DNA of 9,878 bases from an uncultured Oceanospirillaceae bacterium (GCA_937974825.1 CALJVD010000186.1:1-9878); one strand, 5' to 3'. Shown: positions 1-7,354, counted from the stretch's first letter. The notes: generated by a model from the sequence alone, not told the origin. A program made the numbers and translations.

Positions 1-210
1 GAAGATGCTGTCAATCAGGCAAGAAGTAATATTCCCAGCGGTGAGAGCGCCGAGTTTTGTGAAGAATGCGATACGGCTATTCCTGAAGCCAGACGCAAAG
101 CCGTTCCCGGAGTACAACTTTGTGTTAATTGCCAATCTAAACTTGAAAGCAAAACAGTGGTAACGAGTGGCATTAACAGACGCGCCAGTAAAGACAGTCA
201 ATTAAGATAA
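1..210 (+). CDS. ybiI: YbiI-type DksA/TraR family C4 zinc-finger protein (5' end outside window)
   Basis: This is the last 69 codons and stop of a gene that begins before the window. Seen: a C4 zinc finger with Cys at visible residues 20, 23, 41 and 44 (CEEC and CVNC), preceded by IPSGES and containing PEARRKAVPGVQLC. The tail ends in NRRASKDSQLR. From family knowledge, this layout and tail are those of E. coli YbiI (about 88 aa), a small relative of DksA/TraR proteins that lacks the long DksA coiled coil, so roughly 15-20 N-terminal residues are probably missing. DksA and TraR bind RNA polymerase through its secondary channel. Whether YbiI-type proteins do so is not settled, and the role here is unassigned. 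The gene converges on the yhhQ homologue, with about 70 bases between the two stop codons and no convincing intrinsic terminator there. Confidence 0.88.
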   Translation, partial: EDAVNQARSNIPSGESAEFCEECDTAIPEARRKAVPGVQLCVNCQSKLESKTVVTSGINRRASKDSQLR

Positions 211-283
211 GCCTCAAAAAAAACGTATATTCACTGTTGACTGACTTATTTAACTAGGCAGCCTGAGTACCGGCGCGCCAATA

Positions 284-943
284 TTAAGCACAGACTTCTT
301 TTTCCTTACGTCCTTTAACAAGCCCCAAAAAAGCCTTCAGCAGCATTCCGTACAAAGGAATAAAGACAATCAGACTAATTAGAATTTTAATGACGTAGTC
401 TACCCAGGCAATCTCTACCCAATGCTCGGCCATAAAAGGATTACTGCTAAGCCAAAAAGCGATCGAGAAAAATACAAAGGTATCAAGCAGGTTACCTAGG
501 ACGGTTGAAGCCATAGGAGCAACCCACCATTGCTTCATCGTACGAAGACGGTCAAACACTTGAATATCGGCAACTTGCCCTATGGCATAGGCCGCGAAAC
601 TTGCCACAGAGATACGCAGCACAAAGGTATTAAGTTCGGTTAATGCACTTAAGCTTTGTAAGCTGCCTTCATGAAACAACACCGACACAACATAAGAAGC
701 CGCCAAGGCAGGCAACATAACATAAGCAATAACACGACGAGCAGCATGCTTACCAATCAACCGTACCGTTAAGTCAGTAGCCAGAAAAATAAAAGGAAAG
801 CTGAACGCCCCCCAAGTGGTTTTCCAGCCAAACAGATGCATAGGAAACTGCACCAAATAATTACTGGCGATAACAATAAAAATATGAAAAGCGATGAGGG
901 CAATCAGAATGGCATTATAACGGGAAACAGGAAGCGACAACAT
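284..943 (-). CDS. yhhQ: Queuosine precursor (preQ0/preQ1) transporter, YhhQ/VUT family
   Basis: A 219-aa inner-membrane protein. Seen: about six hydrophobic segments and the signature TTWGAFSFPFIFLATDLTVR (residues 42-61). Later blocks include VFDRLR, WWVAPMASTVLGN, FMAEHWVEIAWVDY and KILISLIVFIPLYG. These match E. coli YhhQ (221 aa) nearly throughout. From family knowledge, YhhQ imports 7-deazaguanine precursors used to make queuosine in tRNAs with GUN anticodons. The tRNA-Asn(GUU) at the right of this window is one such substrate, but that is not evidence of linkage. Start choice: the frame stays open upstream to an ATG at 1006, giving 240 aa. The ATG at 943 is preferred because AAAGGTG precedes it by 4-5 bases, the length then matches the family, and the longer start would overlap the candidate -10 box. 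The C-terminus is basic (KGRKEKEVCA), as expected for a cytoplasmic end. Confidence 0.93.
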   Translation of the reverse strand: MLSLPVSRYNAILIALIAFHIFIVIASNYLVQFPMHLFGWKTTWGAFSFPFIFLATDLTVRLIGKHAARRVIAYVMLPALAASYVVSVLFHEGSLQSLSALTELNTFVLRISVASFAAYAIGQVADIQVFDRLRTMKQWWVAPMASTVLGNLLDTFVFFSIAFWLSSNPFMAEHWVEIAWVDYVIKILISLIVFIPLYGMLLKAFLGLVKGRKEKEVCA

Positions 944-978
944 GCTGCACCTTTTTGAATGGGTTGAGGGAACCATTA

Positions 979-995
979 ACACTCTTAACGAGTGT
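979..995. promoter_or_regulatory. Inverted repeat ACACTC-N5-GAGTGT in the yhhQ leader
   Basis: A perfect 6-bp inverted repeat with a 5-base centre, 36 bases upstream of the preferred yhhQ start and just downstream of the candidate -10 box. It could be a repressor operator or a small leader hairpin. No preQ1 riboswitch consensus is recognisable around it. Short perfect repeats of this size also occur by chance. Confidence 0.3.
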
Positions 996-1006
996 AAATC
1001 GAGCAC

Positions 1007-1012
1007 AGTATA
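1007..1012 (-). promoter_or_regulatory. Candidate -10 box (TATACT) for yhhQ
   Basis: On the minus strand the sequence reads TATACT, 64 bases upstream of the preferred yhhQ start. No good -35 lies at 16-18 bases, so the promoter assignment is weak. yhhQ may also be read through from uvrB, which ends about 110 bases upstream on the same strand. Confidence 0.3.
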
Positions 1013-1051
1013 CGCGTAATCAATGGCAATAGCATCAACACATAAAGCGCG

Positions 1052-3085
1052 CTAGCTGTTTTCAATCATCTTCTGTTTCATTTCATGCAATAAGTCGCGT
1101 AAGCGCCCTGCTTCTTCAAACTGCAGTTCTCGTGCGGCTTTAAACATCTGATCTTCGACTTTACTAATGTGCTTACCAAGGTCTTTGCTGCTCATGGTTT
1201 GCCAGTCGTCTGCTATGTATTCGCCTTTGCCGCTTGCTACTTTTCTGTTGTGCTTACGGTCGTGCCTGCTCTTTCTGCCCGGTGCTGGTGCGGCTTCTAG
1301 AATGTCTTCAACAGAACGTTTAATCCCTTGTGGGGTAATATTATGTTCTTTGTTGAATTCTATTTGCTTAGCACGGCGGCGTTCGGTTTCATCGATGGCG
1401 CGCTGCATAGAATCGGTAATACGGTCGGCGTACAAAATCGCTTTACCGTTTAAGTTACGCGCCGCTCGGCCAATGGTCTGAATAAGCGCACGGTCGCTTC
1501 GTAAAAAGCCTTCTTTGTCGGCATCAAAAATGGCCACCAACGACACCTCTGGAATATCCAATCCTTCACGCAGCAGGTTAATACCCACCAACACATCAAA
1601 CTCGCCCAAACGCAGCTGGCGAATAATTTCGACACGCTCAACGGTATCAATGTCGGAGTGCAAATAACGCACACGAATGCGCTGTTCTTGCAGAAAGTCG
1701 GTAAGGTCTTCCGCCATGCGCTTGGTGAGCACGGTAATAAGCACTCGCTCACCCGCGGCAGTCCGCTTATTAAGCTCATGGATAACATCATCCACCTGAC
1801 CTGTGGCGGGCTTAATTTCAACCACTGGGTCAATCAAACCGGTAGGTCGCACCACTTGCTCAACCACAGCGTCTTGGTTTTCTTGCTCGTACTTACCCGG
1901 TGTGGCCGACACAAAAATACTTTGCGGCACAATGGCTTCCCATTCTTCAAAACGCATGGGACGGTTATCTAATGCCGAAGGCAGGCGGAAACCAAATTGC
2001 ACTAAGGTTTCTTTGCGCGAACGGTCACCACGATACATACCACCAATTTGCGGAATGGTAACGTGTGATTCATCAACAAACACCAAGGCATCGTCGGGAA
2101 TATAGTCGAACAAGGTAGGCGGCGGATCGCCGGGGTTACGCCCCGACAGATAGCGCGAATAGTTTTCAATGCCCGAGCAATAGCCTAGCTCTTGCATCAT
2201 TTCTAAATCGTAATTGGTACGCTGCTCTAAACGCTGCGCTTCAACCAATAAATTGTGTTCGCGGTAATACTCTAAGCGTTCTTGCAGCTCGACTTTAATT
2301 TTTTCGATGGCGTCTAAAATACGCTGACGCGGCGTCGCGTAGTGCGTTTTCGGATAAATAGTAACGCGCGCCAAACGGTTAAAGATTTCACCGGTCAGTG
2401 GATCGAAGGTGCTGATCTGTTCAATTTCATCATCAAACAACTCAATACGAACGGCCTCGTCGTCGCTTTCTGCCGGAAAAATATCAATAACATCGCCACG
2501 CACTCGATAGGTACCGCGGTGAAAATCCATATCGTTACGAGTGTATTGCAGCTCGGCCAAGCGCATTAAGATGGTACGCTGGTCAATGGTATCGCCACGC
2601 ACCATGTGCAACATCATCTTTAAATACTGGTTAGGGTCACCCAAACCGTAAATCGCAGAAACAGTCGCAACAATCACCACATCGCGGCGCTCTAGTAGCG
2701 CTTTAGTTGCCGACAAACGCATCTGCTCAATATGCTCGTTAACCGAGGCGTCTTTATCAATAAAGGTGTCAGAGGCAGGCACATAGGCCTCGGGCTGGTA
2801 ATAGTCGTAGTAAGAAACAAAGTACTCAACAGCGTTATTCGGAAAAAACTCTTTAAACTCACCATAAAGTTGAGCAGCCAAAGTCTTGTTATGTGCCATA
2901 ATAATGGCCGGACGCTGACACTGGGCAATAACATTCGCCATAGTAAATGTCTTACCAGAGCCCGTTACCCCCAGCAACGTTTGGCTGTGTAAGCCGGAAT
3001 TGATGCCAGACACTAACTGTTTAATCGCTTGTGGTTGGTCACCTGCGGGTTGGTAACGCGACGAAAGCTCAAAAGTCTTGCTCAT
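1052..3085 (-). CDS. uvrB: Excinuclease ABC subunit UvrB
   Basis: A 677-aa protein that is full length for the family (E. coli 673 aa). UvrB is the damage-verification helicase-like subunit of nucleotide excision repair: UvrA loads it at lesions, and it then recruits UvrC for incision. Seen: Walker A GVTGSGKT with K45; the beta-hairpin tyrosines Y92, Y93, Y95 and Y96 in YYDYYQPEAY, which clamp the damaged strand; the DESH Walker B box at 338-341; the helicase motif QTIGRAARN near residue 540; and a C-terminal UVR coiled-coil domain (about 641-670) that contacts UvrC. Key residue numbers match E. coli UvrB. Start choice: the frame extends 11 codons upstream to 3118. The ATG at 3085 gives the family N-terminus MSKTFELSS and has GGA 6 bases upstream, and the longer start would lie inside the promoter-like sequence. 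No broken motif was seen. Confidence 0.98.
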   Translation of the reverse strand: MSKTFELSSRYQPAGDQPQAIKQLVSGINSGLHSQTLLGVTGSGKTFTMANVIAQCQRPAIIMAHNKTLAAQLYGEFKEFFPNNAVEYFVSYYDYYQPEAYVPASDTFIDKDASVNEHIEQMRLSATKALLERRDVVIVATVSAIYGLGDPNQYLKMMLHMVRGDTIDQRTILMRLAELQYTRNDMDFHRGTYRVRGDVIDIFPAESDDEAVRIELFDDEIEQISTFDPLTGEIFNRLARVTIYPKTHYATPRQRILDAIEKIKVELQERLEYYREHNLLVEAQRLEQRTNYDLEMMQELGYCSGIENYSRYLSGRNPGDPPPTLFDYIPDDALVFVDESHVTIPQIGGMYRGDRSRKETLVQFGFRLPSALDNRPMRFEEWEAIVPQSIFVSATPGKYEQENQDAVVEQVVRPTGLIDPVVEIKPATGQVDDVIHELNKRTAAGERVLITVLTKRMAEDLTDFLQEQRIRVRYLHSDIDTVERVEIIRQLRLGEFDVLVGINLLREGLDIPEVSLVAIFDADKEGFLRSDRALIQTIGRAARNLNGKAILYADRITDSMQRAIDETERRRAKQIEFNKEHNITPQGIKRSVEDILEAAPAPGRKSRHDRKHNRKVASGKGEYIADDWQTMSSKDLGKHISKVEDQMFKAARELQFEEAGRLRDLLHEMKQKMIENS

Positions 3086-3110
3086 GGTGTTTCCAGTTAT
3101 GCATTTAATT

Positions 3111-3126
3111 AGATACAATTATACAG
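3111..3126 (-). promoter_or_regulatory. Candidate uvrB promoter -10 overlapping a LexA-like box
   Basis: On the minus strand this reads CTGTATAATTGTATCT. It contains a perfect TATAAT (3118-3123), and its first seven bases equal the left half of the gammaproteobacterial LexA consensus CTGT-N8-ACAG. The right half is degenerate (ATCT instead of ACAG). It starts 26 bases upstream of the uvrB ATG. uvrB is SOS-controlled in E. coli, so a LexA site over the -10 would make sense, but the poor right half keeps this tentative. No strong -35 is visible at 17 bases. Confidence 0.4.
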
Positions 3127-3146
3127 ATTTTTTATAGCCAAATGCC

Positions 3147-3177
3147 GTTCGTATAGAATCAATCACCTTCTACGAAC
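3147..3177. repeat. Inverted repeat in the uvrB-aminotransferase divergent region
   Basis: The left arm 3147-3158 (GTTCGTAtAGAA) pairs with the right arm 3168-3177 (TTCTACGAAC): ten base pairs with one unpaired T and a 9-base centre. It lies 42 bases upstream of the aminotransferase start and overlaps a weak -10-like TATAGAAT on the plus strand. It could be an operator for either divergent gene or a leader hairpin. It does not resemble a terminator because no T run follows. Confidence 0.5.
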
Positions 3178-3206
3178 AACATTGGTCAAATGTGCACACA
3201 TATATT

Positions 3207-3211
3207 GAGGA
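3207..3211 (+). promoter_or_regulatory. Ribosome binding site that selects a TTG start
   Basis: GAGGA lies 7 bases before the TTG at 3219. The upstream GTG at 3192 in the same frame has no comparable site, and the family N-terminus begins at the TTG, so this site decides the start of the aminotransferase. Confidence 0.75.
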
Positions 3212-3218
3212 TACCATC

Positions 3219-4400
3219 TTGGATCTACAACTGTCTGATCGCGTACAACAGATCAAGCCCTCCCCCACGCTTGTGGTTACAAACCGTGCTGCCGAATTAA
3301 AAGCAGCGGGCAAAGATATTATTGGACTTGGCGCAGGCGAACCAGATTTCGACACTCCTGAGCATATTAGAGAAGCGGCCATTAATGCTATTAACACCGG
3401 CTTCACCAAGTACACCGCAGTAGATGGTACCCCTAGCCTTAAAAAGGCCATCATTGAAAAGTTTAAGCGTGACAACAACCTAAACTACGAAGCCAACCAA
3501 ATTTTGGTTTCTTGTGGTGGTAAACAAAGCTTTTTCAATATGAGCTTGGCTTATATTAATCCTGGTGACGAAGCCATCATCCCTGCACCTTACTGGGTAT
3601 CTTACCCAGACATGGTAAAAATTGCCGGTGGCGAACCTGTTATCGTTAAAACAGACGAAAGCACCCGTTTTAAAATGACTGCCGAACAACTGGAAGCAGC
3701 CATTACCCCAAAAACACGCTTAGTGGTGTTAAACAGCCCATCGAACCCTTCTGGTGTAGCTTACAGCCTAGAAGAATTCAAGGCACTGGGTGAAGTACTT
3801 AAAAAGCACCCACAAATTTTAATCGCCACTGACGATATGTACGAATACATCTGGTGGGCAGACTTCCCATTCAGCAACATCCTTAATGCTTGTCCGGAAC
3901 TGTACGACCGCACCATCGTTTTAAACGGTGTGTCGAAAGCCTACAGCATGACCGGTTGGCGTATAGGCTATGCAGCCGGCCCAACCAAAATCATTACCGC
4001 GATGAAAAAAGTACAATCGCAAAGCACCTCTAACCCTACCTCTATTTCACAAGTTGCCGCCGAAGCTGCATTAAACGGTGGTCGTGAGTGTGTAGAACCT
4101 ATGGTTAAAGCGTTTAAAGAACGTCACGACAACGTAGTTAAAGCCCTAAACGAAATCCCTGGCTTTAGCTGTATTTCTGGCGACGGCGCTTTCTATGCTT
4201 ACCCGAACGTAACCGGTGCGATGGAAAAACTAGGCATTAAAGACGACGTTGAATTTGCCGAAAAACTATTAACCGAAGCAGGCGTTGCGCTTGTTCCGGG
4301 CTCTGCCTTTGGCACACCGGGCTTTATGCGTTTATCTTATGCCACCAGCATGGAAGTATTAGAAGACGCTTTAGCACGCATTAAGAAGTTTTTAGCATAA
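3219..4400 (+). CDS. Aspartate-type aminotransferase, class I subgroup Ib (PLP-dependent)
   Basis: A 393-aa cytosolic PLP enzyme that transfers amino groups, most likely between aspartate or glutamate and their oxo-acids. Seen: KPSPTLVVTNRAAEL near the N-terminus; GLGAGEPDFDTPEHI; CGGKQ, carrying the Lys that in the Thermus Ib enzyme helps bind acidic substrates; NSPSNPSG; TDDMYEYI; the PLP Schiff-base Lys K240 in SKAYSMTGWRIGYAAGP; and the carboxylate-binding Arg R371 in MRLSYATS. Length and blocks align throughout with Thermus aspartate aminotransferase and with the Pseudomonas homologue next to uvrB. Some Ib enzymes also act on prephenate, and that cannot be decided here. Start: TTG at 3219 with GAGGA upstream gives MDLQLSDRVQ, the usual family start. 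The in-frame GTG at 3192 would add nine atypical residues. The gene is divergent from uvrB. No symbol is given because the name aspC usually means the Ia enzyme. Confidence 0.92.
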   Translation: MDLQLSDRVQQIKPSPTLVVTNRAAELKAAGKDIIGLGAGEPDFDTPEHIREAAINAINTGFTKYTAVDGTPSLKKAIIEKFKRDNNLNYEANQILVSCGGKQSFFNMSLAYINPGDEAIIPAPYWVSYPDMVKIAGGEPVIVKTDESTRFKMTAEQLEAAITPKTRLVVLNSPSNPSGVAYSLEEFKALGEVLKKHPQILIATDDMYEYIWWADFPFSNILNACPELYDRTIVLNGVSKAYSMTGWRIGYAAGPTKIITAMKKVQSQSTSNPTSISQVAAEAALNGGRECVEPMVKAFKERHDNVVKALNEIPGFSCISGDGAFYAYPNVTGAMEKLGIKDDVEFAEKLLTEAGVALVPGSAFGTPGFMRLSYATSMEVLEDALARIKKFLA

Positions 4401-4405
4401 CGTCT

Positions 4406-4474
4406 TAGCGGCTTTTGCATGCAATTAAGATTTCATTGTCAGGATTAATTTCCTGATAATGAAATCAGCCGCTA
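4406..4474 (+). other. Long stem structure between the aminotransferase gene and purM
   Basis: Outer arms TAGCGGCT (4406-4413) and AGCCGCTA (4467-4474) are perfect 8-bp complements. Inside, 4429-4444 pairs with 4451-4466 over 16 positions around the loop TTAATT, the only departure being G4438 opposite T4457. That is a G-U wobble in plus-strand RNA but an A-C mismatch in minus-strand RNA, which favours a plus-strand transcript. The 3' sides of the two stems are contiguous. The 5' side has a 15-base insert (4414-4428) containing the palindrome TTGCATGCAA. The element starts 6 bases after the aminotransferase stop. No T tract follows, so it is not a classical intrinsic terminator. It may protect the mRNA 3' end, terminate weakly, or be the relic of a small mobile hairpin. 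Confidence 0.75.
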
Positions 4475-4480
4475 CTGCCC

Positions 4481-4509
4481 TTTAATTCCCCCCTACAAAC
4501 CGTTAGAAT
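4481..4509 (+). promoter_or_regulatory. Candidate purMN promoter
   Basis: TTTAAT (4481-4486) and TAGAAT (4504-4509) are separated by 17 bases, and the -10 lies 35 bases before the purM ATG. The -35 is a poor match. Position just after the stem structure and before purM supports it. No PurR-type operator is recognisable. Confidence 0.35.
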
Positions 4510-4544
4510 ACGCTCCTTTCCTTTTTAGCCAGTCAGAAGCCGCC

Positions 4545-5597
4545 ATGACAGATAAACAATCCTTAAGTTACAAAGACGCTGGTGTTGATATCGACGCAGG
4601 CAATGCCTTAGTTGATCGCATCAAAGATGTTGCCAAAAAAACTCGTCGCCCTGGAGTCTTAGCTGGCCTGGGTGGTTTCGGAGCACTATTTGAGCTTCCG
4701 CAAGGTTACCGTGAACCTGTATTAGTATCAGGCACAGACGGTGTGGGCACTAAATTACGTTTAGCCCTAGACCTAAACAAACACGACACCATCGGTATCG
4801 ACCTAGTGGCCATGTGCGCAAACGACCTAGTGGTTGCCGGTGCTGAACCTTTATTCTTCTTAGACTACTACGCCACTGGCAAACTAAACGTTGATGTTGC
4901 CGCCTCTGTGGTTGCGGGTATTGGCGAAGGCTGCGAACAAGCTGGCGCTGCATTAGTTGGTGGTGAAACCGCTGAAATGCCCGGCATGTACGACGGCGAA
5001 GACTACGACCTAGCCGGTTTCTGCGTGGGTGTGGTTGAAAAGTCTGAAATCATTGATGGCAGCAAAGTAAAAGCTGGCGACAAGTTAATTGCGCTTGCTT
5101 CATCTGGTCCTCACTCAAACGGTTACTCGTTAATCCGTAAGATTTTAGAAGTATCAAACGCCGACCTTAACACCGACCTAGACGGCAAAACCTTAGCCGA
5201 CGCGCTAATGGCACCGACCCGTATTTACGTTAAGTCGACCTTAAAACTGATTAACGCCAGCGAAGTACACGCCATGTGTCACGTTACGGGTGGTGGCTTC
5301 CAAGAAAACCTACCTCGTATTCTTCCAGAAGACTGCAAAGCCGTTGTTGATACCAACTCTTGGCAGTGGCCAGCCGTATTCGACTGGTTACAAGACGCAG
5401 GCAACGTAAAAACAGCCGAAATGTTCCGTACCTTCAACTGCGGCGTAGGCATGATCATCGTTGTACCAGAAAACAAAGTCAGCGACGCACTTGCCCTACT
5501 TAATGCAGAAGGCGAACATGCTTGGTTACTAGGCGACATCACCACACGCGAAGGTGACGAAGCTCAGGTTGAATTTACTGGTAAACGCGCTCTATGA
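4545..5597 (+). CDS. purM: Phosphoribosylformylglycinamidine cyclo-ligase (AIR synthetase)
   Basis: A 350-aa cytosolic enzyme of de novo purine synthesis that closes FGAM to aminoimidazole ribonucleotide using ATP (E. coli PurM 345 aa). Seen: the glycine-rich GGFGALFEL (43-51); DGVGTKLRLA (65-74), typical of the PurM/PurL ATP-binding fold; GIDLVAMCANDLVVAGAEPL with D94; GGETAEMPGMY (139-149); SSGPHSNGYSLIRKIL; APTRIYVK; HVTGGGFQENLPRILP; and FNCGVGMIIVV. All family blocks are present. The ATG at 4545 gives the normal N-terminus (SYKDAGVDIDAGN follows within ten residues). The Shine-Dalgarno sequence is weak, with only AGAAG about 6 bases upstream. The stop overlaps the purN start as ATGA, indicating one transcript and translational coupling. 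Confidence 0.98.
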   Translation: MTDKQSLSYKDAGVDIDAGNALVDRIKDVAKKTRRPGVLAGLGGFGALFELPQGYREPVLVSGTDGVGTKLRLALDLNKHDTIGIDLVAMCANDLVVAGAEPLFFLDYYATGKLNVDVAASVVAGIGEGCEQAGAALVGGETAEMPGMYDGEDYDLAGFCVGVVEKSEIIDGSKVKAGDKLIALASSGPHSNGYSLIRKILEVSNADLNTDLDGKTLADALMAPTRIYVKSTLKLINASEVHAMCHVTGGGFQENLPRILPEDCKAVVDTNSWQWPAVFDWLQDAGNVKTAEMFRTFNCGVGMIIVVPENKVSDALALLNAEGEHAWLLGDITTREGDEAQVEFTGKRAL

Positions 5598-6259
5598 ACT
5601 TTGGTGACATAAAGCCAGAAACCAAACCTCGCATTGTTATTTTAATATCCGGCAGTGGCAGCAACATGGCTGCCATTGCTGATACATTAAAAGCAGAAAA
5701 AGTGGAGGCAGACATCGCTGCCGTCATCAGCAACAAAGAAGAGGTGCCTGGTTTACAAAAAGCACTCGACCGCGACCTTCATACCGAAGTACTTAGCCAT
5801 AAAAACTTTGAAAGCCGTGAAGCCTACGACATGGCGTTAATCAAACTGATTAACGAGTTTCAGGCCGATTTAATTGTACTGGCAGGTTTTATGCGCGTGC
5901 TGTCTCCGGCCTTTGTGCAATATTTTTCAGACCGCATTCTAAACGTTCACCCTTCTTTGCTGCCTAAGTTCCAAGGGCTAAACACCCATCAGCGTGCACT
6001 CGATGCCGGTGAAAGCGAACACGGCGTTACGGTGCATTTCGTGAACGAAAACTTAGACGATGGCCCGAACGTTATTCAAGCGGCAGTGTCTGTAGAAGAA
6101 GGCGATACCGCAGAAAGTCTACAGCGCAAAGTACAAAAACAAGAACACATCATTTACCCCATTGCGGTTAAATGGTTTGTGGAAGGTCGTTTAAAATACA
6201 ACGGCAAACAGGCGCTGTTAGACGGGAAAGCTCTACCAAAAAGCGGCTTACGCCTGTAG
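5594..6259 (+). CDS. purN: Phosphoribosylglycinamide formyltransferase 1 (GAR transformylase)
   Basis: A 221-aa cytosolic enzyme that uses 10-formyl-tetrahydrofolate to formylate GAR to FGAR, two steps before the PurM reaction (E. coli PurN 212 aa). Seen: the phosphate-binding GSGSN (20-24); AVISNK; LAGFMRVLSP; the catalytic block ILNVHPSLLPKF with N117 and H119; THQRALDAGESEHGVTVHFV; and LDDGPNVIQA with D155, equivalent to the catalytic Asp144 of E. coli. The E. coli YPGLHTH segment reads FQGLNTH here, a modest change in a loop. Its ATG overlaps the purM stop by four bases. About ten extra N-terminal residues precede the first strand compared with E. coli, and the coupling overlap supports this start. 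Confidence 0.97.
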   Translation: MNFGDIKPETKPRIVILISGSGSNMAAIADTLKAEKVEADIAAVISNKEEVPGLQKALDRDLHTEVLSHKNFESREAYDMALIKLINEFQADLIVLAGFMRVLSPAFVQYFSDRILNVHPSLLPKFQGLNTHQRALDAGESEHGVTVHFVNENLDDGPNVIQAAVSVEEGDTAESLQRKVQKQEHIIYPIAVKWFVEGRLKYNGKQALLDGKALPKSGLRL

Positions 6260-6268
6260 CAGACTCTA

Positions 6269-6296
6269 GCCATGACATTAGCACTTATCTCATGGC
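6269..6296 (+). other. Hairpin-forming repeat after purN
   Basis: GCCATGA (6269-6275) and TCATGGC (6290-6296) are perfect complements around a 14-base loop, 10 bases after the purN stop. The next 30 bases are T-rich but lack a clean T run, so a role as weak terminator or processing site between purMN and the downstream genes is only possible. Confidence 0.3.
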
Positions 6297-6337
6297 ACAA
6301 TATGAGCCTTTCATTTCTTTATTAAAGGAAGCGGCTT

Positions 6338-7348
6338 GTGCGCTTTATTAGCTTAATTATTCTATCTTGCCTAAGCATGCTAACCCATGCTGTTGTCGTT
6401 TCAGATTTATACCAAGTACAGGTAGAAGTTGCCGACCAATCGCAATCGAACCGTACTACGGCGTTCAGCCTGGCGCTGGAAAAAGTCATTCTTAAAGTAT
6501 CGGGCAACGCCAACAGCTTACAAAGTCCTGTTATTCAGCAAAACCTTGCACACCCCGACAGCTTTGTTCAAAGCTACAGCTACGTCGAAAACAAAACCAC
6601 CGAACAACTTGAAATCGACGTACATTTTGGCGCCAATCTGATTGATGATTTACTGCGCCAAGCCGAACAACCCATTTGGGGTCGTAGTCGCCCACTGGTA
6701 TTAGTGTGGCAAGCCGTAGAAGAAAACAACGACCGCTTCGTTATTAACGAAGACCACGCTAACTGGCAACACGCCATCGAAGACGCCATGAACGACCGTG
6801 GCATCCCAACGCTGTGGCCAACCTTAGACCTAGAAGACCAAATCGCACTGCCGGTGGCCAACCTGTGGGGCTTATTCCGTAGCGATATCGCCAGCGCCTC
6901 CGAGCGTTACCTAACCGACGCCTACCTAGCCGGCCGCTTAACACAGCATTCAGCCAACCACTGGCAATACACCGGTTACTTCAACAGCGTACAAGCGCCT
7001 TTAACAATTTCTGCCAAAGGCGACAGCAAAGAAGCCGTACTAGCAAAGGTTGCCGACCAAGTCGCAACCTTCCTGGCCGATCTATACGCGGTTAAAAGCA
7101 GTAACGAAAGCAGCGGCCAGCAACTTAGCATTACCAACGTTAACGACTTCCAAGAATATCAAAACCTATTACGCTACTTACAAAACAACAGCGTTATTAA
7201 AGAAGTGATTTTACTGGGCGTTAACCAAAACGTACTGAACATAGAACTTGTTTTATCTTCTAGCTGGGATCAAGCCTGGAGCACCTTAGCGTTAGACCAG
7301 CGTTTATTGATAACAGACCAACCACAAACGTATCAGTGGCAGCCATAA
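6338..7348 (+). CDS. DUF2066 domain-containing protein, predicted secreted
   Basis: A 336-aa protein of unknown function. Seen: an N-terminal signal peptide (hydrophobic ISLIILSCLSML, probable cleavage after THA at residue 18), with no lipobox at the cleavage site. After it come ALEKVILKVSGN, DVHFGANLIDDLLRQAEQPIWGRSRPLVLVW, a Trp/Leu-rich middle, and a C-terminal part including LRYLQNNSVIKEVILLGV. This fits the DUF2066 family, found next to purM and hda in many gammaproteobacteria. Expected location is the periplasm or envelope. Start: GTG at 6338, preceded by AAAGGAA with 7 bases spacing; the signal peptide begins at once. The hda ATG follows the stop by 6 bases, so the two are probably co-transcribed. 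No enzymatic motif is visible, and family membership is inferred from sequence pattern plus neighbourhood. Confidence 0.85.
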   Translation: MRFISLIILSCLSMLTHAVVVSDLYQVQVEVADQSQSNRTTAFSLALEKVILKVSGNANSLQSPVIQQNLAHPDSFVQSYSYVENKTTEQLEIDVHFGANLIDDLLRQAEQPIWGRSRPLVLVWQAVEENNDRFVINEDHANWQHAIEDAMNDRGIPTLWPTLDLEDQIALPVANLWGLFRSDIASASERYLTDAYLAGRLTQHSANHWQYTGYFNSVQAPLTISAKGDSKEAVLAKVADQVATFLADLYAVKSSNESSGQQLSITNVNDFQEYQNLLRYLQNNSVIKEVILLGVNQNVLNIELVLSSSWDQAWSTLALDQRLLITDQPQTYQWQP

Positions 7349-7354
7349 AATCGC

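Noticed and set aside
211..283. Bidirectional intrinsic terminator between ybiI and yhhQ
   Set aside because: There is an A8 run after the ybiI stop (T8 on the other strand) and a GGCGCGCC palindrome, but no stem of useful length directly precedes a T run on either strand.
944..1006. Longer 240-aa form of YhhQ starting at 1006
   Set aside because: The extra 21 residues are absent from the family, overlap a -10-like box, and the ATG at 943 has a good ribosome binding site.
1167..2992. Plus-strand open frames opposite uvrB
   Set aside because: They lie antisense to a complete, fully conserved uvrB, show no recognisable domains or ribosome binding sites, and are explained as shadow frames.
3086..3118. 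Longer 688-aa form of UvrB starting at 3118
   Set aside because: The extra 11 residues lie in the promoter-like region, and the family N-terminus starts at 3085.
4415..4424. PurR operator upstream of purM
   Set aside because: TTGCATGCAA is palindromic but has AT at the centre instead of the CG of the PurR consensus, and it sits within the stem structure, about 80 bases before the -10.
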